A stretch of 64,000 bases of DNA. It comes from Alligator mississippiensis (Eukaryota > Chordata > Crocodylia > Alligatoridae). The first letter of the stretch is position 1. Each line of letters opens with the position of its first letter. The DNA lies in assembly GCF_030867095.1 (NCBI RefSeq), contig NC_081824.1:85208382-85272381 (forward strand). Direction: 5' to 3'. The position numbers and the translations under genes were made by a program. Below are positions 45,147 through 55,884 of the stretch, piece by piece. Below the pieces are notes generated by a model that saw nothing but the letters and a program-made list of their open reading frames with translations, had not been told where the DNA came from and did not search any database.

Positions 45147-46455
45147 GCTAGAGAATTTTGCTAGGGGAGGTCTGCTTGAAAAGAGGCAGGCAGTGAGAGG
45201 CAGCAGATTAGAAGACCCAGAGAGATGGCTGGAGGATGTCACAATCCCAGAGCCACTGCCACTTCCAGCTCTTCCTCTGCTTGCACCTGTGAGGTGTCTG
45301 TCCAGGCAGAACCACACACTGTCAAGACTTCCACCCAGGTCCTGGTTTGGTGCCGTGTAGACTGGCTTACAGGTTCCTTCCAGTGTCAGCCATGTGGGGG
45401 AGTGGCCGCAATGTGAGTGGTGCTTTCTGGTAGTGTCCCTCAGGGACAATGCAAGAGAGCTACAGGAGGAGGTAGCAAGTCTCCTTGCATCCTCTGCCAT
45501 GAGGATTTCATCGATTCCATGCTAGGACTGTGGAAGAAGGACTTCCAGAGGTGATGCTAGAAAAGGAAGAGGGCACGGACACCCAGGAAGGTGGAAGCTG
45601 GAAGCTTGTGACCTCAGGCAGCAAGAAGTCATTGTCATCCCCACCTGCAGTGGTTTGCCTGGAGAGCAGATTATCGAGCACTAAAAACAGTGCACTCCAT
45701 TGGTGGAAGAGGCCAGGCCAGGAATCCTCAAGGTGGGGGAGGACAGAGATCACTGCCACCAAGAGAAAGCAATGGGTGATGGTGGTCGGAGACCCTTCTG
45801 CAGGGGATGGAGGGATCCATCTGCTGGCCTGCTGTCTTGGGAGGTCTGCTTCTTGCCTGGAGGGCAGATCTGAGATGTCACAGAGGGATTACCGAGACTC
45901 ATCTGGCCTTCTGAATACCACACCATGCTGCTTATCCATGTGGGCACTAATGATACTCCCAGGGGTGACCCTGAGAAGATCAAAATGACTACAGGACTCT
46001 GGGTGCAAGGTTGAAGGAGATGGGGGCACAGGTGGTATTCTCCTTGATCCTTCTGGTCAAAGGGAATGGCCCGGGCAGGAGTGGATGCATCCTACAGATC
46101 AATGCATAGCTGTTAAGTTAGTATTACCACCAAGGATTTGGCTTCTTTGACCATGGGAAGTTGTTCTAAGAAGGATTGCTAGGAAGAGACGAGATCCACC
46201 TGACAAAGAGAGGGAAGAGCATATTCACAAACAGGCTCACTAACCTAGTGAGGATGGCAAAGGGTAGCAATCAATTGTTCGGTGTAGTTGGCAGCCAGTA
46301 CCAAGCTGAGTGCCCCAGAAGTTAGTCCTGGGGCTGGTTTTGTTCAATATCTTCATTAACAATCTGGAAGATGGGATGGAGTGCACCCTCAGAAAGTTCA
46401 CAGATAACACCAAGCTGCGCAGCGTGGTAGATACTCTGGAGGGTAGGGCTAGGAT

Positions 46456-46734
46456 CATAGGTGATGCGTAGGAAGGGTGCAGGAGGGCACGTGCCCCCCG
46501 ACAGGGCCGTCCCTGCCGTTGATGCCACCAGCAGCATCAACAGGTGCTTGGTTGGTACCCCCCTGCAGTGGTGTACCTGGGGGGCAAGGGGGGGGGAAAG
46601 TTGGGCCCCCGGCAGTACTTCCGGTTTCACTGCTGGTATTCCTGGGCTCTATGATCGGCTGCTGGGCCCCACTCCCCCTGCTCAGTGATTCAGTGTCCCG
46701 TCCCCCCTAATTCAGGAGGCACCAGTCACCCATG
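46456..46734. mobile_element. hAT MITE family M, copy 3 (279 bp) inside the CR1
   Basis: Termini CATAGGTGATGCGTAGG and (minus strand) CATGGGTGACTGGTGCCTCC with perfect 8-bp repeats GCTAGGAT at 46448-46455 and 46735-46742. Joining the flanks restores GGGTAGGGCTAGGATTCAAA, which aligns with GGGTAGGACTAGGATTCAGA of the CR1 at about 9626, proving an insertion. Confidence 0.88.
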
Positions 46735-47380
46735 GCTAGGATTCAAAGTGACCTAGACAAATTGGAGGATTGGGCCACAAGAAGTCTCATAAGGTTCGAC
46801 AAGTGCAAAGTCCTGCATTTAGGATGGAAGAATCTCATGCACCACTACAGGTTTGGGACTGACTGGCTAAGCAGCGGCTAAGCAGCAGCTCCTCAGAAAA
46901 GGACCTGGGGGTTACAGTAGACAATAAGTTGAATATGAGTCAGCAGTGTGCCCTTGTTGCCAAAAAGGCTAATGGCATGCTGGGCTGCTTTGGTAGGAGT
47001 GTTGCCAGGAAATCAAGGGAAGTAATTATTCCCCTCATCACTGGTGAGGTCACACCTCGAGTACTGTGTCCAGTTTTGGGGACCCCACTACAGAAAGGAT
47101 GTGGACAAGTTGGACAGTGTCCAGTGGAGGGCAACAAAATGTTTAGGAGATTGGGGTACATGACTCATGAGGAGAGGCTGAGGGCACTGGGCTTATTTAA
47201 TCTGCAGAAGAGAAGAGTGAGGGAGGATTTGATAGCAACCTTTAATTACCTAAAGGGTGGTTCCAAAGAGGATGGAGCTAGGCTGTTCTCAGTAGTGGCT
47301 GATGACAGAACAAGGAGCAATGGTCTCAAGCCACAGCAAAGAAAATTTAGGTTAGATATTAGGAAAAACTCTCTCACTAG

Positions 47381-48188
47381 GGGACAGAAGTTACATATAC
47401 ACTAGTTTAAGTGATCAGAAACAGTTTTAAACCTGTAACAGAACAGAAGTTCAGTGCACATAAATCAGTTTCAAAATGGCTGAAACTGATTTAAGATAAA
47501 CCTGGCTGAATGTAGTATCAGACTTAACTGATTTGGGTCAAACCAGTTGATGAAAATTCTGTTTCAGACCCCTACTTGGTTCAAGTTAAATCAGTCCCCC
47601 AGCATCCCAGCATGCTTTGCAGACCTGGCCTGGGCTGTGCTATCTGCTCCAGAGAGCAGGGCTGGCCCTACCCCTCTGTTCCCTAGCTGAAGCAGTAAGG
47701 GGTGGCTGATAAGGGGGTGAGGGAAGCAAGCCTGGCTGGGGAGACAGCCCAGTCTGCATGTGGGGAGGAGGGATGCCCCCTCCAGGCAAGCCCCAGCTGG
47801 AGTCTGGTGCCAGGGAGCGGGTTTAAGAACCCCTTTTCCTGCTCAAGTTTTCTGCTGGCTGTGATTGTGAACTACAAATCCCAGAGGCATCTGGAAGCAG
47901 GAAGAGGAAATTATGAGAAACCCTGCAGAGTCCTGCTGCTTTGATTCTGGACTGCAAGTCCCAGAGACCTCAGGGGCAGCAGGAAGAGGAAGTGAACACA
48001 CAGCCAGATAGCCATGCTCTAGTGCTCCCTGGCTTCTGGCCTGAGCCACTGCAGGTATGTGGCTGCATTTCCTGAATCAAAGATAAATGTCTGTTCACTT
48101 CTGTTTCAATGTAATCTGTGCATTTTAGATTAACCTGCAAAGACTGAATCAATTCAGCCTCAGGCTTTTTGACTGTCTGTACTTAGCC
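47381..48188 (+). mobile_element. Interspersed repeat copy B inside the CR1
   Basis: The CR1 connection region ends at ACTCTCTCACTAG and resumes at GGAGGGTAGTGAAGCACTG; the intact CR1 near 10262 has these joined (ACTCTCACTAGAAGGGTAGT). The 0.8 kb between matches the repeat at 2300-2818 at both ends, with a longer GC-rich middle. Confidence 0.8.
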
Positions 48189-48390
48189 TTGGAGGGTAGT
48201 GAAGCACTGAAACAGGTTACCTAGAAAAGTGGTGGACTTTTCATCCTTGGAGGTTTTTACAACCCAGCTAGACAAAGCCTTGGCTGAAATAATATAGTAG
48301 GGGATAGTGCTGCTTTGAGCAGGGGTTTGGACTAGATGACCTCCTGAGGTCCCTTCCAACCCTAATTTTCTAGGATTATATGATTCTATG

Positions 48391-49977
48391 GTTATATTTG
48401 GGGTTGGCTGTGTTGTAGTGGGGATTTTTTCCTTCTCTGACCCCCTATTTCAATTCTAAAAAAAAAAAAGAAAAAAGCCACACCTCCTTCTCTCAAAGGG
48501 ATCCTGCAAGGATAAAAACATGAAGATTTTAAGGTGCTCCAGTGCACAGGAGGTGAAGGACATTTGAATACCTGATGTAAAAAAAATAAACGTGCTCATC
48601 TGCTGCTTTGAGCAGGGGTACACTTCTAATCTATATAATGTGTCATTTGCTTTTTTGGTTTTCTGTGAACTTTACAAGTATACCTACCTATGTCAGCAAA
48701 TGTGATGATAAAAGATGTTACAAAACATCCTTGTATGCCTTAAGACATTTTTGTGATGCACAAATACATATTTCCCCTTATTTCTTTCTTAAGGAAGATT
48801 ACAAGCATACCTTCCTATGCCAGATGATAGCATAACCAAGCATAGTTGAGCCAGTGTTATAAGTGATTCAGTTACTATATGCCCATTATGAAATTTTCTC
48901 CAGGAATCCATTTAATGAAAGAAGATAGGACTACTGTAATTCTTTCCATTACAAGTAGTACCTTTCACTTGGTAGAAGTGAAATCTGGAGAAAAGAGGAC
49001 TCTTCTAATTTTTTCCACTTTTTTAAAAAAAATCAAATGCCCAATATGGTATATTTGAACCTATTTTGAAGGCTTTGTTTCCACCCAAGAGTAACAGTAA
49101 CTCTTTATCTAACCTAGAGAGTAACTATATTGTGAAAAAAATGAACTACAAATTTTTTTTCACTGATCATATAAAGTTGTATCTTATATATGAGTTAGAA
49201 TAAACATCATTACCAGAGTCCAGAATTTATCACAATTGCTATGATTTGTTATAATTCTAGACTTCAAAACAAGTTAGGTGGTTATTACAAGAGGTGGTTT
49301 GGAAAGGGGGGCCCTCTACACTCAATGGTAAACAGCAAAATTAACAATCAATATAAGAAAGTCTAATTAGCATTAATTTACTAATGGCTTAAGTTCAAAG
49401 CACTTAAAACACTTATACAATCAACCAACTCCCTTGGCAATTTGTGAAGCTTTGTCAGCAATAGCTTATAGCTGGGGAACTTAAAGCAGTGAGGTGGGAA
49501 GTGATTTGTCAAAAGCCACAGAGGAAGTCAGTGCGAGGTCCAGAATTAGAATTCAGGATCATCTGACTTTGACTTTACCTAGGTCATGGATGAATTGGGC
49601 CTTGCAATGATCTGGATTTTTATCCCTGGATCAACCACAGATTCCTTTTAAGTGACCCGCCCAAAGTCGCAATTTGTTTCTACCTCCATTTCCCCATCTT
49701 TGTAATACAGATAACAATATTTCACTGTCTTGCAATATATTGCAGAAATAAAGTCATTAACCTACCTGAGGCAGTCGGATGTTATAGCGGTAGTGTCATA
49801 AGAACACACATCCACTTCAGAAACATGCTTTTTGCTGTCTTAGAAAGTACTAGAGTATTTCCTAGCTCATCCAGGCTGCAGAATTCTGGAGCAGTGAATT
49901 CTTGGTAATAGAATAATCCTACAAATCACAATGCATGTGCTAGAGGAGGTTTCACAGAAAGATAAATTTTAGGATGC
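48391..49977. other. Intergenic, no gene seen
   Basis: AT-rich DNA with an A-rich run near 48460; no recognisable feature. Confidence 0.5.
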
Positions 49978-50317
49978 CTTTAAGGCAGAGCCAGGCAAAA
50001 TATGTCCCATGGGTCGGATCCATCCTGCCGGGCAATTCCATCCAGCCCGTGGGGCCCCTCTATAAGCCTTGGCCCTCACTGCTCCTCTGCAAGCCAGTAC
50101 CTCCAAGCAGGAGGTGCAGCTCCAGTTGCTAAGCAACCACCCTCCACCCCAGCCTGGCCTGAACAGCCCCCAGCCCCAAGGCACTCCAGACAAAAAGCCT
50201 CTGCCTGACTCAGGCTTTTGCTTGGCCACCCCAAGGCTGTTCCTAGCCTCCCTACCTGTGAGGCTGGAGATGCAGGTGCAGGCTCCACCGGGCCGGGGCC
50301 CCACACTCTCGCTAGTG

Positions 50318-51177
50318 TTGGCTACAAAGGACCAACTCATAGGATCATCATAAAATTCTAGTTTATTAGACAGATGCAAAAGTCAGATCATAAAGCTTGG
50401 GACTGATCCCCTCAAACACACACATGCATGCACACATACACACTCACAGTAACTAGCTATGAACACTAAGCACCGGTGTCAAGATATACCTATCCCTAAG
50501 TACTGGAGTCCGACGTCGATGGCCAGTCGGGGCTTCTTTCAGTGCGATGTTGCTTCAGAAGCACTGAAAGAAAGCACTGAAAGGGTCGTTGGCCGGTCCT
50601 TCTGGTTGCACAGGCAGGGTGCTGGTCAGATCAAAGAGGGCGCCCTTGGGGGTCATTCTTTGCTGCCTTTTATCCCTCTCTGGCAGACTTTGGTGACTCC
50701 CCTATTTTCGAGCTTACCCAATCCAGGGGACGTTGACCTCATAGGATGTCCCCCTTGGTGGTTGCTGGATGGCAGCTGTCAGCTCCAGGGGTCATGTCCG
50801 CAGGTATTTGCAATCTTGGAAGTCCGTTGATGAAGTTTGATTAATTCACTGCTGTGATGAATAGGGCTCTGGGGGCAGTTGATCGGGGGGGGGGGGGGGG
50901 GGGGGGAGGGTGGTATTCAGTCCCAGGAGTTGGTCTTCGGCATTGATTAGTTCAAACCGGGGCTTCTGCACCTTTAACAGTGACGTTTCAGGGAGTTCCT
51001 GGCTCTGTATTGATCCTTTCCTCTCCTTAGTCTGTGGTTTCCTAGGTGTTAATTGCCACTCATTAACTTGTTATCCTGTCTAGCTACTGTGTTACGCAAT
51101 CAATCAAGATTCATTCAGGGACCCACTCCATACAGAGAAACTGCGTTTTGATTCCCGCCCTTGCTAACATTGTTACA
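50318..51177 (-). mobile_element. Possible solo LTR inside the hAT element
   Basis: Bounded by TGTTGGCTAC and GCTAACATTGTTACA, i.e. TG...CA ends with short inverted termini. On the minus strand TCTAATAAACTAGAATTTT near 50375 gives an AATAAA signal close to one end, as in LTRs. No matching short flanking duplication was seen, and no internal coding region exists. Confidence 0.3.
50885..50906 (+). repeat. Run of 22 guanines
   Basis: An uninterrupted G run after GATC, followed by AGGGTGG. It could be real, or a length-uncertain assembly of a G/C homopolymer. Confidence 0.9.
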
Positions 51178-51579
51178 TGGTACAACTTAGATTTAAACTT
51201 AAAGTACATTTGTTACAAAATTAAAAAGCATAGAATATAAAACATAGAAGGGTGAAATGCCATGACACGTACAACAAATAGACCAAATACAATGGGGGGG
51301 GGGGCGGACATACTGATGCAGAATACTATATTATACCCATAAAAGCATCTACAAACTATATTTTTATTACAAGAACACCTTATATTCTATAATAATAATA
51401 TAATAAAAGAAGAAGAGGGAGGAAGGAAGAAAAGGTAGAAAAGAGAAAGCATCCCCAAAAGGGGGCAAATACTGTAAAAGGGGCTTTTTGCCATATGGAG
51501 GGGCTTCACATTGGAGGGGGAGCAAGCCAAAAAAAAAGGTTTCTTACTACACCAGGGGAAAGAGGGCAGGGGCACAGGG

Positions 51580-51852
51580 AGCCATACACTATGGGGTTTG
51601 GCTGGTTTAGCCCTGCATGTTGCAAGAGCACAGGAGCTGCGCACTATGGGGCTGGGTGGTCATGGCCCCACATGTTGCTACCACCTGTAGACAGGGACTC
51701 GGGTGGAAGTACAACTGGGCTAGGTGGGGCTGGCCCCACACGCAGCTGCCACCTGCGGCCAGGGACTGGGAAAGGAGTGCGGGGTGTTGCACACTATGGG
51801 GCCAAGTAAGGCTGGCCCTGTTCACTGCCACCACGTGCAGCTCCAGGGACTC
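51580..51852. repeat. Imperfect tandem repeat (units of about 60-90 bp)
   Basis: Three units contain CACTATGGGG (near 51587, 51641 and 51791), and a further partial unit lies between; each continues into a GGCTGG..CC.CA and GCTGCCACCTG-like segment. It generates several overlapping open frames that are not genes. Confidence 0.6.
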
Positions 51853-52409
51853 CGAGGCCCCCCCAGTCCAAACAGCCACACCCTCCCACACACCATACCT
51901 CCAACACATACCCACAGTCCCCATACACATACCCAGACCCTTCCAAAGCTCCCACACCCCCCACCCTGAGCACATACCCCCACACCCGGCACACCTCCCC
52001 AACACCCCACCACATGATATACAAGAGTAAGATTGTATTTTGAGCTATCATGCAATCTCCTCTAGATACACTATGCAAACACACACATATTAAGGGGAAA
52101 AATTTTTTTAAATAAAGTTAAAATAAATTATACTGGATGCTTGATTTTGTTTTAGTATAGGATTTGGGGCTTTGTTTGGTTTCAAGATGGCAACCCCCCT
52201 CTCCCCACAAAAGGAGTGCTTCTGGGGTAAGGGGAAGGACTTCCAGTAGCAAAGGTCAGGGGCTAGGGAGCAGCACTTGTGGTCCCAAGATGGTGGCCAG
52301 GGGGCAGGGACCTGTCAAGGTGTGGGGCTATCCTTGCAGCCCTTGGCAGCTCACCAACACTTGTTAAATGGCCTTCCAGATGAAATAATTGCCCACCCCT
52401 ACTTTAAGG

Positions 52410-55400
52410 CAAAAAGCTTTAACGTAAGAGGAAAATACTTATTGTAAAGGGGTAGTTTAAATTTAGCTGCTAAATAGTTCTATAGCATGGGAACCTCTTG
52501 GAACAAACTTATTTAACTCAAATTTTGCTTTAGCAGTTAGCCCTTAAATGATGCACATTTATTTCAAAGCAGGCATAGCATTGCCTGCTGTGTGTGTAAT
52601 ACCTTCTATTTTAAATCACTGTTTTCATTTGCAGATTAGCATGACTGTTCCCCTCCCCCCTCTTTTCAGGGCTAAAATCTTCTATATCTGTGTTCTGTCT
52701 GAATTCCTAATTGTTTGATGCCAGTTTACAGTGGTTTCTGTACTTTGCCACAGTACATACTTTTATAAATGAACTTTCTGGAAACTCTTCATGTATTCAG
52801 TGTCTCAAATAAGGAAAACTTATACAGAGAACCTATCTATTCCACTGTTTACAAATAAATTTCTACATGTTTCTAAGCCATTCCACAACACTCTAGTATC
52901 TTGAGTAGTAATAGTGGAGCTTTTTGGATTGTCTCTTAACACTGAGAAAGGTCAGTTGATACCCAAAAGCTTGTCCAACCGCTTTTTTAACTATACAGTC
53001 GGTCCAGTAAGAGATTACAGAAAATCCTCATCTCTTGTTATAACACTGCTACTCAAACATCCAGAATATAGGATATTAATCTTGTATGAGCAACAGGAAC
53101 ATCAGTAAACTCAAAATTTGACCAATCCCCTTTTTCCTCCTCCCCAGTTAGGAGGGTTCCTGTTTTGCCTACAGAGTGCTATGCACATATCCAACATAGA
53201 GTTAATATTTGGAAAATCCTTACATGGAATTATTTCTTGGCAAAACAATCTATTGAATAATCCAGCTTCTATCATAACTTCTTATTCTTGAAGAAGGCTG
53301 CCATTCTTCTGAAAAGCAACCTAGTATTTCACACTCATTTAGCACCTTTCAGAGGATTTTTAATTGATTTTAAAAGCAGAAAACGAAAGTTTTGCCATAA
53401 AATCCATGGATGTAAGCTTACACCAGAAAAAAGAACCAATTTTGTCCTTCTGTAGTCAGTGGTGGTAACAAAAGTAAGTTTTGTTGCTTCTGTCACTGGG
53501 ATGTACACAGACATAATCAGGATCATTATACTGCACCTAGTACAAAAGGAGCCAACATCGCTAAGATACAGCCCTGTCTCTAGATACCTGACAACTTCTA
53601 AGTTTAAAGGGAAACATAAGTTGCTAACAAGTAATAGAAGGAAAGGGAAGGAAAAGAGAATGTGACAAGTGACTGGTTACAAGTGGCTATACAAGCATAT
53701 TTAATTAACATCTTAGAATAATATCAGCTGCTCCATTCTGAGACATCACCTAGATTAGTGCTATATTACCCGATAAATCTCCATTTACAGTTTATTTTTA
53801 GAGAACTATCATCCCACAAAGGGGTTGCCTGTGGGCTTCCTTGGGAATGCATCTTTGACCCAATGCTATTCAATATCTATTTTCTTAAGAAAATTCACTA
53901 TTGAAGAAAATCTGATAACTCTCACAGGTAACAAATCCTCACTGGATAGTAAACGGTGATGGAGATAGGCCAGGTATACAGACCAACATTTATGACTTGG
54001 TAGGTATGGTCTCGTCTTTATGGCCATCCATTTGGTTAGGCTGAAGCACTTAAGAGCACAGAATGGTAGACACAGACTTTAAGTCAAAACCAGGTATCTT
54101 AAAGAGACAGATGCAACAGATAAAATAAAGTTACAGGCTTGAAACAATAATCATTAGAAAAGTTTAATAGACTATTTATGAATTATATATAAAGTTAACA
54201 ACAGATGATGTGGCGTAGGAAGTGTCCTGAGTTTCCAAGTCGACAGGAAAACAATTATTTTTCTTTTTACTTGTAAACAGACAGGAAAACAGTCTTGTGC
54301 AATATCATTTTATTTAGAAAATTGCATTTCAGAATAGATCAGCACTCTGCATACATTCCATCAGGACTGTAGGTTAGATGAGAGACTGTGGCAATGAATA
54401 CGACTTAAATTTCCAGTGCAAGTCTAGACTGGTTTTGTAGATGGCCCTTAAATTCCATTTAGGCTTAAATTCTGCTACAGTTTCAAAGAGTGATCCCAAA
54501 TGTAGTTCTATCAGTTAGAAAATGCCCTGGGTGCCTAAATTCATTTTGGGCAGCAAGACTGTAGTTTGACCATGCAAGTGAATATCCAGGGGTCTAATTT
54601 TCTCCCCACGCTGCAAGTTTGTAGTGCAGGGAACATTTTTTCATTCCCACATGTGCCTCTTGCCCCGTCTCAAACCCCTTTTAGATGGGGCAAGAGGCAC
54701 ATGCATGCTCATCTGGATGCACCCATTCAGGTCATCAGTATACACAGCGCCAAGTCATTTTAAAAATCAATGATGCCTCCTTCTCTTTCTGTGCCATGAC
54801 TCTTGAATTCTTGGTTGCACAGCGGCCTGGCTTCAGCAAGACAAGTGGACAGTTCACTTTCTCCCAACTATTCTATATGTATATGGTCCATAGGGAACTC
54901 CCTGGTGAGTTCAGAGATGTGGGTCTGAATCCCTTCAGACTAAGGAGGCCCTAGCATCCAGGTCACCAACTTCCTTGCAACCATTAAGTGGAGCACAGGT
55001 ATGACCAAACTGACTCTGGCCCATGACAGGTCATGATACATTTTTTGCTAGAAATGCTGATGACAGCTTCCACTTTTGTGACATGCAAAGGATCGACAAT
55101 AAGAGACCAAATTCTTAAGTGTGGTTTGACTACCTGCAGAACTAGCACAACTAGCCATAGAAGGCTCATCTATAGCACAAAGGAGTCACCTGTCCTTACA
55201 CTTCTTATGGGATCACAATCAGAAAAGTTGCTTTTTTGGTTCTTTAAATTGTTCACACTTAGCCACAAGTCTTAGAGCAGTATACTTGAGTGACTTAAAC
55301 ATTTTTATTATAAATATTCTAGTTACCACACTTCAGCATTGCATTTTAAAAAGCCACTCCAAACAGAATCCAGCAGTGAGCTGTTATTCTTTAGCCTCTC

Positions 55401-55600
55401 AACTTTTTGAGAAAGGACTCTAATAACCATCACATGTATGAGCCCTGTAACAAATACTGGTAGGTTTGCATTTTTTTTCCCTAGAAAACAAATCTTTTCT
55501 AAGATTTTTGTTCATTTTAAAATCCATGTGATTTCTGAGATAATGAAAAATTGTTCTGAAACACACTGGCAAAAACCAGCTTAACTACAAGTAATGCAGA
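52410..55600. other. Intergenic DNA downstream of COQ3
   Basis: Mostly AT-rich. A dispersed-repeat tail (AAAGCTTGTCCAACCGCTTT then GGTCCAGTAAGAGATTAC) lies at about 52968-53017. A 20-bp-scale inverted repeat GGGGCAAGAGGCACATG / CACATGTGCCTCTTGCCCC occurs near 54648-54705. The COQ3 3' UTR probably occupies its right end. Confidence 0.45.
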
Positions 55601-55626
55601 CAAGTAGATGTGTTGTTCCAGATAGT

Positions 55627-55632
55627 TTTATT
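55627..55632 (-). terminator. Candidate COQ3 polyadenylation signal
   Basis: AATAAA on the minus strand, about 50 bases downstream of the COQ3 stop codon. A second AATAAA on the same strand sits at 55309-55304 and could serve a longer 3' UTR. Which one is used cannot be told from sequence alone. Confidence 0.5.
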
Positions 55633-55681
55633 ACAGATGTCTATGCAAATCTTCCCACTGTAGGCTTTACCAGCAAGTGCT

Positions 55682-55884
55682 TTAGACAGCTGTCCTGGTA
55701 TTAGCTCTAGCTGGGTGCTGCTCCTCTTCTGCCTCTGAAGGTGGCTCTCTTGAACTTGACTGTTCTTGTGCCTTAGATTTCATGGCATGCAATGCATAGT
55801 TAATGCTAGTACTTTCAATCCAACTCCAGGACCCTGAGAAGGGGTTGTACAACATTCCATTCACTGCCTTGACTAAAAAGCCAT
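55682..55884 (-). CDS. COQ3: COQ3 last coding exon and stop
   Basis: 203 bases: two bases completing Asn, then 66 codons and TAA at 55684-55682. Acceptor TTTTTTATAG|AT. It encodes GFLVKAVNGMLYNPFSGSWS followed by a family-typical YALHAMKSK stretch and a hydrophilic, Glu-rich tail. Tails of this kind are the least conserved part of the family. Confidence 0.95.

Larger units (their letters stand above)
44050..48390 (+). mobile_element. CR1 LINE with 5' leader, ORF1 esterase remnant and 3' RT piece; three nested insertions
   Basis: Plus-strand CR1 retaining parts rarely kept. An ATG at 44662 starts a short ORF1-like MANRPGSYKGVCQ, resumed at about 45160 by RGGLLEKRQAVRGSRLEDPE. Near 45770-46240 there is an SGNH/esterase-like ORF1 domain: MVVGDPSAGDGG (GDS changed to GDP), LLIHVGTNDTPRGDPEKIK near 45930 and IHLTKRGKS-like sequence near 46200. 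At about 46290 it jumps directly to a late RT segment, so endonuclease and early RT are deleted. The tail CCTTCCAACCCTAATTTTCT and TGATTCTATG end it at 48390. The 5' boundary is approximate. Confidence 0.8.
49986..52401. mobile_element. Large non-autonomous hAT element (2.4 kb) with perfect target duplication
   Basis: Perfect flanking repeats CTTTAAGG lie at 49978-49985 and 52402-52409. Termini CAGAGCCAGGCAAAATATG and (minus strand) TAGGGGTGGGCAATTATTTC are related inverted ends. The inside holds GGCCACCCC-rich hAT-MITE-like sequence, a possible LTR-like segment (about 50318-51177), a 22-G run and a minisatellite (51580-51852). No transposase motif was found, so it was moved in trans. Confidence 0.78.

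Noticed and set aside
51607..52084. Cluster of overlapping open frames on both strands near 51.6-52.1 kb
   Set aside because: They are products of an imperfect tandem repeat within a hAT element, present in several frames at once.
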